This document shows positions 49,177 to 61,287 of a stretch of DNA of 64,000 bases, one piece after another. Positions within the stretch are counted from its first letter, which is position 1; every line of letters begins with the position of its first letter. Made by a program: the position numbers and the translations under genes. The notes under the pieces were generated by a model. The model was not told where the DNA came from. It saw nothing but the letters and a program-made list of their open reading frames with translations, and made no database searches. The stretch is from Thiomicrospira sp. ALE5 (lineage in GTDB: Bacteria; Pseudomonadota; Gammaproteobacteria; Thiomicrospirales; Thiomicrospiraceae): NCBI RefSeq assembly GCF_900112445.1, contig NZ_FOYY01000003.1:1189960-1253959 (forward strand). The letters run 5' to 3'.

Positions 49177-52100
49177 TTACGCGGGGTCAAATTTGAGCTG
49201 ACTTAGTAGCAGCACCGCTTGATCAAAATCGAAGTCCTTAATTGCAGCATCGAGTGACGCGATGTCTTTGGCCTCAATAACCGAGCTAAAAAGTGCATGA
49301 TTATCAAACCAGAAGTCTACTGCAGCAGCGTCAAAATCACTTAACAATGTTTGCAACTTAGCGACCATCTGGCTAGCTTGCTGATCGGTTAGGTTTTCTA
49401 CAGAAACATTTTCACTAGATGGGTTCACTTGCGTTTGTTCTGCACAGTCTAGTGCCAAGGCTAATTGTTGCCACAACACAATATGCAGTTGCTTTAGCTG
49501 ATCAAAGTAGTCATTCGACGGCCAAGTTTGATTCAGCAACAGATCCTCTCCCTGGCCTAATAACTTACTTAACTCCACCAAGCCCACAGAAGCAGATAGC
49601 CCCTTAAAGGTATGAACATAGCGTAACGCCTCGTCAAGCTGATTCGCTGTGAGCATCGTCATAAGCAAATCCGGCGCATCTTGATAAGTATGCACAACAT
49701 CCTTCAGAATATTTTCAAAAAACCCTGGTGTAGGCGGCATCATTGCACGCGCACTCGCAAAGTCTGTTCCAGGGATGGTATCTAAATTTGGCATTGCTTG
49801 TTTATCCTGTTCATAGTGCGTTAATAAAGCTTGATTTTGATCTTTAGTCTCGGCTAGATAACTTGCTAATAGCGCATAAAGCACGTCTGGTAAAATCGGT
49901 TTGGCAAGATGGTCATTCATACCCACTTCAGCAAAAGCAGCCACTTCTTCACTCATTACATGAGCCGTCATGGCAATAATGGGCAGCTCTGCTTTAGCGA
50001 ACTGCCCTCTGATTTGTTTAGTCGCTTCAATGCCATTCATAATGGGCATCTGAACATCCATGAGCACCAAGTCGAACTTTAGACCTGCGTGACAGACAAA
50101 ATTAACAGCTTGTTCACCATTTTCAGCCAAGGTTACATCAATTAGTGTGGGCTTAAGCAGCTCTAATGCAATTTGTTGATTTAATAGATTATCTTCAACT
50201 AACAATATTTTTTTGGTACTTAAATTGGGCACAAGATCGCGCGCATGCTTCGGCGCAGAGTCATGGTCAGTCGTTTCATTAGAAAATAATGCCACAAATG
50301 TACTTGGCATAATGGGCTTGTGAATCACTTGCAGAATATTTTTATCTCTTGCAATCTGCTGTAACCGATCCAGTTCATAAAAAGAAGCCAATACGCAGCG
50401 TGATTGCCAAGCTGGGTTATGCGCTATGATTTGCTCTATTAGCTCAACACCGTCGATTTCTGGCATAACATAATCAACAAGTATCTTCGTTACTTGTCTC
50501 GGATCAAACTGGTCAATTTCAGCCAGCAGCGCCGATGCAGAGTTAAAACTGTGACAAGTAAAACCAAAGCCTACGACTAAGGCTTGTAATTGTTTTAGCG
50601 CGACAGGGTTATCATCAACAATAATTATTTGCTCTTGCCATTGTGGGCATACTTTATTCGTTGGCACGGCGTCTAAAACTAGGGGCAGCGTTAGGGAAAA
50701 TTGACTACCCTGATTAACTACTGATGATACCGTGAGATCGCCTCCCATTTGTTGGGCAAGTCGTTTTGAAATAGCTAAACCTAATCCGGTTCCGCCATAG
50801 TTGCGCGCAACCGAGTCGTCAGTCTGGTTGTAGGATTCGAACAACTGTGACAACTGGCTAGGTGTCATCCCTTTGCCCGTATCGCTGACCTTGAATAGAA
50901 CCCACCATTGCGATGGCTCTTGTTGCATCAAGTCTACTTGAATTTCCACATAACCTGAGGCCGTAAATTTAACCGCATTGCTAAGCAGGTTTATCAATAT
51001 TTGACTGATTCTAACCGGATCACCTTTAAGGGAAGGCTGCGCGCAATGATTGATGGCTTGATCTATGTAAACAATTAACTCTAATCTTTTATCTTGCGCT
51101 TGCGTTTGCACAGATACCAGTGCGTCTTCAATCACCTCTTCTACCCATATAGGTATCGATTCAATTGATAAGTTACCTGATTCAATTTTGGATATATCCA
51201 AGATATCATTCAATATGCTAAGCAGATGGGAAGCAGAGCGCTTTATCTTGTGAATATAATCTTGCTGTTGTGCATCTAGGTTAGTTTTAAGTGCCAGATG
51301 CGTCATACCCAAAATCCCATTCATTGGCGTACGTATCTCGTGACTCATATTGGCCAAGAAGTCTGCTTGATGGGTTATGCTTCGAACGGCTGACTTGGCA
51401 AGAGTTGACTCCTCAGGAGCATCTTGATCTAAAACGACTTGTTGTTGCTCACAGCCTAGCATCAGCAGGGCGGTTTCTTGCATCACGCTATTGGCCATGA
51501 TCCACTGTTCGTTAAAACCATATTTCTGATTGCAAAAGCCTAGCAAGCCTAGGAGTTTATTGTTTTCAACCAGTGGAAAGCACAACAGATTTTGCAGAGC
51601 TGGAAATTGTTCAGATAACTCTGCCCAGCGCGGATCCCGTTTTATATTATTGGACAGCAGAATACGATTGTTTTTTAAATGCGAATTGAACCAACTACCT
51701 GCAAGTATCTGTCTTATGCCACTATCAATTTGACTTGTAGTTAATTCTGTCTCTGCAGAGATCGCACTAGCCATTAATGTGTAATTTACATCCTGCTGTT
51801 GATCCAACTCAACCAACCAAACGCTCTCAACGTCTATTGACTGAATAGCGTCATCGAGCCAATGCTGAAGGTCAGCCTGGTCAGCTTGCGAATGCTTAAA
51901 AGCGCGACTGACTAAGCTAAATGCACTCTTAATGACATTGATTTGATCCTGCATTTGCTGTGACAGCAAAGTATCTGTCGGTTTTTTTAGCTTCAAAAGA
52001 TTAAGTAAACTCGTTTTACCTCTATACTCCTGTAACTGAGTTATATACTCAACCTGATTACCCAAGCCATCGGTAAAACTGACTTGATAAGAATCTAAAG

Positions 52101-53307
52101 CGAGTTGGCGTGCTTGTTCATCAAAGCTTGGCATCCAACGCGTAATTAACTGGCCCGTTGCGCTGTCATCAAGATTAAGGTAGCTTTGTGCCACTTTATT
52201 GAATTTTACGACCCGCCCAGTTTGATCCAATAATAAGGTGGCTACTTCACCTGATTCGAGAAAAGCCTGATCTTCGTCCTGTTTTTTTAATTGGTCTTGT
52301 CGGTTAATGCGTGCTTGCAACAATAAAACCAAGATCAAAAAGATTAAGAACACGAACAATACACCAAAGAGCGCGACGTTTTTAATCATACTAGCTCGTA
52401 AACCGGTCATCATATTAGTTCGGTTCAACACCACCAGCTCTAACAACTGCCCGTGTAAATTTTGATAGCGGTTAAGTTGCCGGATGATTAAATCATCTGA
52501 GCTAACTGAACCTCGATTTCCTAGCACAGCATCCACTTGAAACGCCATCTGCGTTTGCTGTATACGCCACTGATCTACCCATTTATTGACCGCCTCGTTA
52601 TACTCATATTGAACTAGGTCCTGCATCAAGCCTTGGTGAGTTTGCCAACGAGTTAAGTTTGTTTCGATACTCTCCTGCCACATATCACTTGGACTAACAG
52701 CCATCATAAATGCACTATAAGCTAAGTGCTCCGAAACCACATACCAGCGATTAATGTGGCTTTGCAGTTGCGTTAACTGAACAAGCTTTGCATCAATAAA
52801 GGGAATTTGTCTGAAACGAAAATCTGCACGAGTCAATAGCTTATTTTGAATTGAAATAAACGCATTATTAAGATTCTCAGCAATAAAGCTGCACTCGTCC
52901 TGAGTATGACAGGTAACATCATTCTGCCGATAAAAACTTATTTCTTGCCACGCTCTTTGCCAGTCTTCTTTATAGGCGTTCCCATCTAATGAATTAGAAA
53001 ACATCTGATAGGCTACATCTGTAGTGGCCGTTAAATCAGGCAACTTACTTGGATGATAAGCTGCAAGCAGCTCTTGTCCTAGTAATCGGTCATCTGCCAC
53101 CGCCTCCAGCTGAAAGAGACGCGCACGCGTTTCTTTTAATAGTGCTTGATGAAAGGTTTGGATAAGGCGCTGATCATTAACAATTGCTTGATAATTGAAA
53201 TAATACCTTACACCCAATAGAGTCAACGTAATCACTGTGATCAACACAAATAACCAAGTAAATCGAATGGAAAAAATACGATTCATAGTCGTTTTTTTAA
53301 ATCTCAT
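49177..53307 (-). CDS. Hybrid sensor histidine kinase (periplasmic sensor, PAS-like, GAF, HisKA, HATPase, two REC, HPt)
   Basis: A 1376-residue kinase with the plan of the one at 40040. Transmembrane helices at about 16-33 and 312-332, a degenerate PAS (about 350-415), a GAF domain (about 470-630), HisKA with His 656 in [10 protein letters not shown], ATPase with LLSNAVKF, DTGKGMT and [13 protein letters not shown]1 with ILVDYVMPEIDG, REC2 with LVLMDVQMPIMNG, and HPt with His 1232 in VHTFKG. The tail (LLSDFDAAAVDFW ... FDFDQAVLLL) is a diverged form of the module in the two related kinases. The ATG overlaps the upstream kinase stop as ATGA; an internal ATG at 53286 is possible. Confidence 0.95.
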   Translation of the reverse strand: MRFKKTTMNRIFSIRFTWLFVLITVITLTLLGVRYYFNYQAIVNDQRLIQTFHQALLKETRARLFQLEAVADDRLLGQELLAAYHPSKLPDLTATTDVAYQMFSNSLDGNAYKEDWQRAWQEISFYRQNDVTCHTQDECSFIAENLNNAFISIQNKLLTRADFRFRQIPFIDAKLVQLTQLQSHINRWYVVSEHLAYSAFMMAVSPSDMWQESIETNLTRWQTHQGLMQDLVQYEYNEAVNKWVDQWRIQQTQMAFQVDAVLGNRGSVSSDDLIIRQLNRYQNLHGQLLELVVLNRTNMMTGLRASMIKNVALFGVLFVFLIFLILVLLLQARINRQDQLKKQDEDQAFLESGEVATLLLDQTGRVVKFNKVAQSYLNLDDSATGQLITRWMPSFDEQARQLALDSYQVSFTDGLGNQVEYITQLQEYRGKTSLLNLLKLKKPTDTLLSQQMQDQINVIKSAFSLVSRAFKHSQADQADLQHWLDDAIQSIDVESVWLVELDQQQDVNYTLMASAISAETELTTSQIDSGIRQILAGSWFNSHLKNNRILLSNNIKRDPRWAELSEQFPALQNLLCFPLVENNKLLGLLGFCNQKYGFNEQWIMANSVMQETALLMLGCEQQQVVLDQDAPEESTLAKSAVRSITHQADFLANMSHEIRTPMNGILGMTHLALKTNLDAQQQDYIHKIKRSASHLLSILNDILDISKIESGNLSIESIPIWVEEVIEDALVSVQTQAQDKRLELIVYIDQAINHCAQPSLKGDPVRISQILINLLSNAVKFTASGYVEIQVDLMQQEPSQWWVLFKVSDTGKGMTPSQLSQLFESYNQTDDSVARNYGGTGLGLAISKRLAQQMGGDLTVSSVVNQGSQFSLTLPLVLDAVPTNKVCPQWQEQIIIVDDNPVALKQLQALVVGFGFTCHSFNSASALLAEIDQFDPRQVTKILVDYVMPEIDGVELIEQIIAHNPAWQSRCVLASFYELDRLQQIARDKNILQVIHKPIMPSTFVALFSNETTDHDSAPKHARDLVPNLSTKKILLVEDNLLNQQIALELLKPTLIDVTLAENGEQAVNFVCHAGLKFDLVLMDVQMPIMNGIEATKQIRGQFAKAELPIIAMTAHVMSEEVAAFAEVGMNDHLAKPILPDVLYALLASYLAETKDQNQALLTHYEQDKQAMPNLDTIPGTDFASARAMMPPTPGFFENILKDVVHTYQDAPDLLMTMLTANQLDEALRYVHTFKGLSASVGLVELSKLLGQGEDLLLNQTWPSNDYFDQLKQLHIVLWQQLALALDCAEQTQVNPSSENVSVENLTDQQASQMVAKLQTLLSDFDAAAVDFWFDNHALFSSVIEAKDIASLDAAIKDFDFDQAVLLLSQLKFDPA

Positions 53308-55958
53308 TCGCCTTCCTTGCTTTCACTAGCCAACCACTTTATTAATTTTTCAGCCAGCACATCGGGATTAACTGGCTTTGAAATATAGTCATCCATACCT
53401 GCAGCATAACAACGTTCTTCATCGCCCTGCATGGCATTGGCGGTCATTGCAATTACTGGTGTTTTAGCATTAACGCTTGTCGAAGCCCTCAAGTCCTTTG
53501 TTGCCTCAAAACCATCTTTAACAGGCATCTGACAATCCATTAAAACTAAGTTAAAAGACTCCTCTGCAAGTTTATCAAGTGCATCTTGACCATTAACGGC
53601 TAATGTAGCTGTTAAACCCAACTCCTTTAGCAAAGCTATAGCTAACTTTTGATTAATTAAGTTATCTTCTACCAATAGAATTTTAGCCTTGCCAGCAATC
53701 TCAGACATGATGGGCCTCGTCGCTTTAGACTCGGCAATACTGGCGCCGTTCGAAAACGAGGTCAGCCAATGGGTTAACTGTTCAAATTTAATCGGCTTTA
53801 TCCGCATCTTTATATTAGTCTTAGATAAAGGTTTGCGCCAATTAGAGGCTTGCTTATGCGTGACCATCAGGGTGACTTGTGAGTATTCAACCGCAATATC
53901 ATTTAACAAGCTCAACGGACGATCATAGACTTTTAGCAAATCATCAAGATCAATCCAAATAACCGTATCATTAGCAACATTCGCTTCATTCAATGACATC
54001 AAATCATAAAAACGCACTTGAATATTTAATTTCTCAAATAAGGCTCTGTAACGTTCAGCTAGCGCATTATTGGTTCTAACCCAGGCTAGATTTTTGGTTT
54101 CTTTCATCGGCCGCAAACAAGGTTGCGAACCCTCAGCTCGATGAGGAATCGAAAAATAAAAAGTGGAACCTTGCCCCACAACACTCGTTACGCCAATCGT
54201 TCCGCCCATAAGCTCAACCAATTGACGCGAAATAGCCAGCCCTAGGCCAGTGCCACCAAAATTACGTGTTGACGAACTATCAACCTGAGAAAATGCACCA
54301 AATAATTTGTTTTGCCCTGCTTCCGATATCCCCACACCCGTGTCAACAATTTCAAAACGAATGCTATCTTCGACAGTATAAGTCACATTAAGAAAAACAT
54401 AACCGTCGCTAGTAAACTTCACGGCATTCCCTAATAAGTTAATTAACACTTGTCTTAATCTAACAGGATCCGTTTGAATAGTTTCTGGGATAGAAGGTGC
54501 CACAAAATAGCCTATGTCAAGGTTTTTTTGTTGCGCAGAGGCGCCTACCATGTCAATAACGCTATCAAGCAAGTGCACTATCTTGACTGATTCAAAGGAT
54601 ACTTCAAGTTTGCCAGCCTCAATCTTCGAAAAATCTAAAATATCATTAATGATACTTAACAAAGATTCTGAGCTATCTTTAACCGTTAATGTCAATTCCT
54701 TTTGCTCGGGTGTTAGCGGTGTTGATAATAATAGTCCCGTCATGCCAATCACTCCATTCATAGGAGTACGAATTTCATGGCTCATATTGGCTAAAAACTC
54801 TGACTTTAACCTGGCCGACTCCAAGGCTTGATCGCGCGCATTTTCGATAGCTTCTTGTGCTTTTCTGCGCTCACTGACATCACGTATAACGCCGGTAAAA
54901 CGCCGTTTACCGGCGAACACCACCTCACTTACTGCAAGGTCTATTGGCACAACTTCGCCCGACGCTTTGACAGCTGTTAAATGACGCGTTAAACCAATTA
55001 CTTTTGCTTCACCCCTAACCAAATAATTTTTCATATAATCATCATGCAATGAATGGTGAGGCTCGGGGACAATAACCTTAATATTTTTGCCTATCAGCTC
55101 GCTAGGCAAATACCCCAACACATCTCGGATAGCGTTATTCGCTTCAACTACCTTACCTTTTTCATCGGTCACAATAATGGCATCAACCACCGAGTTCATA
55201 ATGCTCAAAGTTTTCTGCTGCTCAACTATCGCCTGGTTTACAGCAACTCTATTGCGTCTTAAAACAAGACCCAAAGTACCGAGTGACAACATAGCTAATA
55301 CAAACATCGCAGAAAATGTTTGCCATGCTTGAGCATGTGCATCAGTCTGAAAAGTGGATACTGGCCTAGCAACCTCTAATACACCGCGCACATCGCCTAA
55401 TTGCCATGTCGTTTTAGGTGTACCTGGATAACTGTTATGACAGGCAACACATGAAGTTTGTAAAACATCAGCAACCGCAAAACGCAGCATCTTTTCGCCG
55501 TTAACTCTCTCAAAGCGACTAAACGAATCATTGGGGTTATGGCGTAAATACTCCATCGCTTCTTGCTAAAAATTGTCACAAATACCAGCATTCTCCCGCC
55601 ACTCAAATGGCATATCACTGAACAAGCGAACACTATAATTAGAATTTGATGACAGTAGATCGCCAAAGTCTATTGCGAAGGTTGCTGGTAATGGTATTGA
55701 ACCTGGTATGTTTTGATAATCATGGGTTACGATCATGCCTTCATGCATGGCCGCAGCCGGAACAATGGTATTCGCATAAAAATTTCTAAATTGGGCTACG
55801 GATTGTGAAAAATCTTGTGCCTCTAAGATTGCACTTTGCTGAATTTGATTTTGCGAACGATCGTAATGCCACCAAAAAATAAGCGTAATACCTAAAAGAA
55901 GAGCTAGTGCGATAAGATGTAAAGCATAGTCTAGAGCCCTATCAAAAAGTTTTCGCAT
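53304..55958 (-). pseudogene. Haem-binding (Tll0287-like) hybrid histidine kinase split by an in-frame TAG
   Basis: Two open frames are the same gene in the same reading frame, separated only by TAG at 55568-55566. The upstream part (start ATG 55958, GGAG upstream) has a transmembrane helix and the first half of a Tll0287-like/DUF3365 sensor (FRNFYANTIVPAA, FSDMPFEWRENAGICDNF). After the stop come QEA and the second half (MEYLRHNPNDSFSRFE, haem c motif CVACH, TWQLGDVRGVLEV), a second helix, PAS, HisKA ([12 protein letters not shown]), ATPase ([18 protein letters not shown]), a degenerate receiver and a true receiver (LVLMDCQMPVKDG). The kinase half could start at ATG 55556 but without export of its haem site. 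Nonsense mutation, sequencing error or suppressed stop are the options. Confidence 0.85.
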
Positions 55959-56072
55959 CCAACACTCCAAAAACACCCAAAAATAAACACATCTATAATA
56001 TCACGACTATATTTACCTCTTGCAGCCAATCTGCTTTATTTCTTAAACATAGCACGTCCTTTTATTGATTAC

Positions 56073-56101
56073 TTGACGTCGCACATTGGTTAGATTAGTA
56101 T
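56073..56101 (+). promoter_or_regulatory. Sigma70-type promoter of the thiamine operon
   Basis: TTGACG (56073-56078), a 17-base spacer, and TAGTAT (56096-56101). Transcription would start about 7 bases later, just before the TPP riboswitch, which supports the call. The 55959-56439 gap contains this promoter, the riboswitch and one copy of an inverted repeat, and no gene. Confidence 0.65.
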
Positions 56102-56107
56102 TGATTC

Positions 56108-56193
56108 ATCTCTCGGGGTGCGCGTTTGCGCTGAGAAGGTCTTAGACCTAACCCGCTGAACTTGAACTGGTTAGAACCAGCGTAGGGAAGAGA
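56108..56193 (+). ncRNA. TPP riboswitch (THI element)
   Basis: The conserved thiamine pyrophosphate aptamer is clear: TCTCGGGGTGC at the 5' end, CTGAGA (the thi-box core), ACCCGCTGAACTTGAACTGG, TTAGAACCAGCGTAGGGAAG and closing AGAGA. It lies about 250 bp before thiC and should lower thiC-thiO expression when TPP is abundant. A weak stem CGGCG...CGCCG (about 56202-56233), followed by TTT, may be part of the expression platform. Confidence 0.96.
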
Positions 56194-56289
56194 ATCATTT
56201 AATCGGCGTGTTTTATTCTAGTCCTCCCGCCGTTTCTGAATGCCTCCGGTGATCCAAACCGACTTTTCACGCTGTTTTTCTGCCTTTAA

Positions 56290-58317
<2,028 letters not shown>

Positions 58318-58321
58318 AGCT

Positions 58322-59374
58322 ATGAACTTGGACGGTTTGAAGACCGTAGGCATTGCAGGTGCAGGCCTGGTGGGTCGGGTGTTGGCGTTGAATTTAATTC
58401 AGCGCGGCATTCAGGTCACGCTGTTTGAGCGCGACAAGGCCGACACTGTGCCGAACGCGGCGGGCTACACTGCCGCCGGCATGCTCGCGCCCTATGCCGA
58501 ATTGGAACTAATGGATGCGGAACTTTTTCAACTTGGCATGCGCTCGATTGAACTCTGGCCAGGCCTGGTGGACTGGATGGCGGCGCAAGGTTATCCGGTC
58601 GATTTGCAACAACGCGGTAGCCTGATTTTAGCGCATCAAAATGACCGCGCGGACTTGCAACATTTTATGCGTCAACTATTGCATAAATTGCCTGAAGGTT
58701 TTCAGGTTGAACCGCTTAATAATCAGCGTATTAGCGAGCTTGAACCCGAGCTGGCGCATCATCACCAGGCCTGGTGGTTGCCACAAGAAGGCCAAGTGGA
58801 TTCCACCCAGTTTTTTACGCAAAGCGAAGCGCTGCTGAAAAACCATCCTTTGGTGGCATGGCGTGAAAATACCGAGGTTAAGCAGCTGTCATCTCGGCTG
58901 ATTGATGAGCAGGCGTTCGACTGGGTGTTTGATTGTCGCGGTTTAGGTGCGAAAACGGATATTAAAGATTTGCGCGGGGTGCGCGGCGAGGTGTTTTGGC
59001 TGGATGCGCCCGAGGTTCAGCTCAGCCGTCCGGTGCGGTTAATGCACCCGCGCTATCGCATTTATATTGTGCCGCGCGCCAATAGGCGTTATGTGATCGG
59101 TGCGAGCGAAATCGAAAGCGAAGACCGCAGCCCGATGTCGGTACGCTCCAGTTTGGAATTGCTGTCGGCGGTCTATAGTGTACATCCTGGCTTTGCCGAG
59201 GCGCGAATTGTCAATCAACTGACCAATTGCCGTCCGGCATTGGGTGATAATTTACCGCGCATTGAACAGCTCGACGGCCTGACGCGAATTAATGGTTTGT
59301 ATCGCCACGGCTATTTATTTTCGCCCGCGATAATTGAAAAAGCACTGGGGCGCTTTTTAATGCTTAGTTTTTAA
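58322..59374 (+). CDS. thiO: FAD-dependent glycine oxidase ThiO
   Basis: ThiO oxidises glycine to the iminoglycine needed for thiazole formation by ThiG. The 350 residues begin with a Rossmann dinucleotide site, VGIAGAGLVGRVLALNL, with the acidic strand-2 end LFERD; AAGMLAPYAELELM, RGVRGEVFWL, YIVPRANRRYVIGASE and LYRHGYLFSPAI are family features. It starts 4 bp after thiC. It carries three CAGGCCTG elements, two encoding GL and one QAW, including the 14-bp palindrome CACCAGGCCTGGTG. Confidence 0.94.
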   Translation: MNLDGLKTVGIAGAGLVGRVLALNLIQRGIQVTLFERDKADTVPNAAGYTAAGMLAPYAELELMDAELFQLGMRSIELWPGLVDWMAAQGYPVDLQQRGSLILAHQNDRADLQHFMRQLLHKLPEGFQVEPLNNQRISELEPELAHHHQAWWLPQEGQVDSTQFFTQSEALLKNHPLVAWRENTEVKQLSSRLIDEQAFDWVFDCRGLGAKTDIKDLRGVRGEVFWLDAPEVQLSRPVRLMHPRYRIYIVPRANRRYVIGASEIESEDRSPMSVRSSLELLSAVYSVHPGFAEARIVNQLTNCRPALGDNLPRIEQLDGLTRINGLYRHGYLFSPAIIEKALGRFLMLSF

Positions 59375-59462
59375 TGCTCAATTTTGAATGTTGAGTTTTG
59401 AATTGTTTCTGCAGCGACTTTGGAAGAATCGGGTAGTCGAGACTTAGCGAAGCCAGCTTAAT

Positions 59463-59543
59463 CGCGCTTTCGCTTTGTGTACTTGCTCCTTCGGCTTTTT
59501 GCTACGCAAAAAGAGGCGTCGCTAGCACACAAGGCTACGCGCA
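59463..59543 (-). repeat. Palindromic element, copy 2 (thiS leader), inverted relative to copy 1
   Basis: Read on the minus strand this copies 56316-56398 with few differences, including the identical stretch AGCAAAAAGCCGAAGGAG and GCGCGTAGCC. The inner hairpin is CTTTTTGC-TAC-GCAAAAAG: the stem is kept while the loop changed. It fills most of the thiO-thiS gap (59375-59577). Confidence 0.85.
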
Positions 59544-59577
59544 ACCCTGTATCACGCTATTAAAATTGGATTAAAAA

Positions 59578-59772
59578 ATGATTGTCATCATAAATGGTGA
59601 ACCAAGAGACACTATAGCCAACAATCTAGCAGGCCTGGTGATGGAGTTAAAAATTGAAGGTGCATTCGCCTTGGCCTTAAATGAAAACTTTGTGCCCAAA
59701 AGCCAATACGCCAACACGACAATTCAGGAAAACGACCGCATCGAGATTGTCGCGCCCATGCAAGGAGGTTAA
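59578..59772 (+). CDS. thiS: Thiamine biosynthesis sulfur carrier ThiS
   Basis: A 64-residue ubiquitin-like protein that carries sulfur as a C-terminal thiocarboxylate for the thiazole ring. It starts [12 protein letters not shown] and ends with the required VAPMQGG Gly-Gly tail. It lies 4 bp before thiG. A CAGGCCTG element (59630) encodes AGLV. thiF, which activates ThiS, is not in the window. Confidence 0.96.
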   Translation: MIVIINGEPRDTIANNLAGLVMELKIEGAFALALNENFVPKSQYANTTIQENDRIEIVAPMQGG

Positions 59773-59776
59773 AAAA

Positions 59777-60571
59777 ATGAACAACAACCAGGCCTGGTTA
59801 CTCGCGGACAAGGAAATCAACAGTCGTTTATTGATCGGTTCGGCACTTTATCCGTCACCAGACATTATGCGCCAAGCAATTCAATCCAGTGGTAGCCAAG
59901 TGGTAACGGTGTCGATTCGCCGCCAAAATCCTGGCGATCAAAGTGGGCAAGCGTTTTGGCACCTTATTCAATCACTGGGTTGTCATATTCTGCCGAACAC
60001 AGCTGGCTGCCGTAATGCTAAAGAAGCAATTACCACCGCCCAGATGGCACGTGAAATTTTTGGCACAAACTGGATTAAGCTCGAAGTCATTGGCGATGAC
60101 TATACGCTACAGCCCGATCCATTTGATCTGGTCAAAGCGGCGCAGGCCTTAATTGAAGAGGGTTTTGAAGTCTTTCCTTATGCCAGTGATGACCTGGTTT
60201 TGTGCCAAAAATTGGTGGATGTCGGTTGCCGGATTGTCATGCCCTGGGCGTCACCGATTGGTTCCGGCAAAGGCATCATGAACCCCTACAATATGGAACT
60301 GATTCGCCAACGCTTGCCCAGTACCACCTTAATTGTCGATGCCGGTATCGGCAAACCCTCACACGCGGCACAGGCGTTAGAAATGGGCTTTGACGGTGTA
60401 TTGCTCAACTCAGCGGTGGCGCTTGCCGATGATCCGGTCAAAATGGCACAGGCCTTTAAGCACGCGATGAATGCCGGACGATGCGGTTACGAGGCCGGTG
60501 TCATGCCACAACGCGAATTCGCCAGCGCCTCTACTCCCACACTCGGCACCCCATTTTGGCATCAAGATTAA
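59777..60571 (+). CDS. thiG: Thiazole synthase ThiG
   Basis: ThiG builds the thiazole phosphate from deoxyxylulose 5-phosphate, iminoglycine and ThiS thiocarboxylate. The 264 residues show [23 protein letters not shown], the Schiff-base Lys in [40 protein letters not shown] and [24 protein letters not shown] at 59762-59768 fixes the start at 59777. The 14-bp palindrome AACCAGGCCTGGTT (59787-59800) overlaps the first codons and encodes NNQAWL. Confidence 0.98.
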   Translation: MNNNQAWLLADKEINSRLLIGSALYPSPDIMRQAIQSSGSQVVTVSIRRQNPGDQSGQAFWHLIQSLGCHILPNTAGCRNAKEAITTAQMAREIFGTNWIKLEVIGDDYTLQPDPFDLVKAAQALIEEGFEVFPYASDDLVLCQKLVDVGCRIVMPWASPIGSGKGIMNPYNMELIRQRLPSTTLIVDAGIGKPSHAAQALEMGFDGVLLNSAVALADDPVKMAQAFKHAMNAGRCGYEAGVMPQREFASASTPTLGTPFWHQD

Positions 60572-60654
60572 TTACGCCAACCTAACACATTTCGGTTAAA
60601 ATCAATTTAATTTATTGAAATTAGTCCACATTAATCTTGTTTAAAGAGGTCTTT

Positions 60655-61287
60655 ATGATCATTCAAATCGGCAACATTAAAGGCGGCTGTGGTAAAAGTA
60701 CCGTCAGCGTCAACCTTGCTGCCCTGCTAGCTAATCTAGGTAAAGATGTCATTATCATTGATGCCGACCGTCAAGCAACCTCATCAAACTGGGTACTCGA
60801 TCGCAATGAAACCGAGCTTGCGCGGGTCAATCATGTTCAAGTTTTCGATAATATTCGTGATACAGTGAAAGATCTAGGCAAACGCTATGAATATGTGATT
60901 GTTGATTCAGCGGGTCAAGATGGTCGCGAATTGCGTACTGGTTTAACGGCAGTCGACAGATTACTAATTCCTTTTCGCCCTTCGCAGCCTGATTTAGATG
61001 TATTGCCACAATTACAAGAAGTGATTCAACTGTCTAAAGATTACAACCCAAACCTGCAGGTTAATGCTATTTTAACCCTTGCGCCGACCAATCCTTCAAT
61101 TCGTGAAATTGAAGAAGCGCAGGACTATATCAGCGATTATCAAGACATTCAGCTATTAAGCAGTATAATAAGAGATCGTAAAGTCTATCGAGATGCCATG
61201 GGCCTGGGTAAGGGCGTGGTAGAAATGGACAATGACAAAGCTAAATTTGAAATTAATCAGTTATGGGAGGAACTCCATGGTCACTAA
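60655..61287 (+). CDS. ParA-family ATPase, candidate McdA (carboxysome positioning)
   Basis: A 210-residue ParA/MinD-type ATPase. The deviant Walker A IKGGCGKST has the signature Lys 9 and Lys 14; the switch I/A' region is IDADRQATSS and Walker B VIVDSAGQDG. The short length without an N-terminal DNA-binding domain is that of cargo-positioning ParAs rather than chromosome ParA. The start at 60655 is set by AGAGGT. The stop overlaps by 11 bp a tiny disordered basic protein, the arrangement of McdA-McdB pairs that space carboxysomes on the nucleoid. A carboxysome operon lies in the same window. No parB or parS-like array is seen. The McdA assignment is inference; generic small ParA is certain. 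Confidence 0.75.
   Translation: MIIQIGNIKGGCGKSTVSVNLAALLANLGKDVIIIDADRQATSSNWVLDRNETELARVNHVQVFDNIRDTVKDLGKRYEYVIVDSAGQDGRELRTGLTAVDRLLIPFRPSQPDLDVLPQLQEVIQLSKDYNPNLQVNAILTLAPTNPSIREIEEAQDYISDYQDIQLLSSIIRDRKVYRDAMGLGKGVVEMDNDKAKFEINQLWEELHGH

Noticed and set aside
40040-53307. The similar kinases as an assembly duplication
   Set aside because: Their sensor domains and DNA sequences differ clearly; only domain cores and tails are similar.
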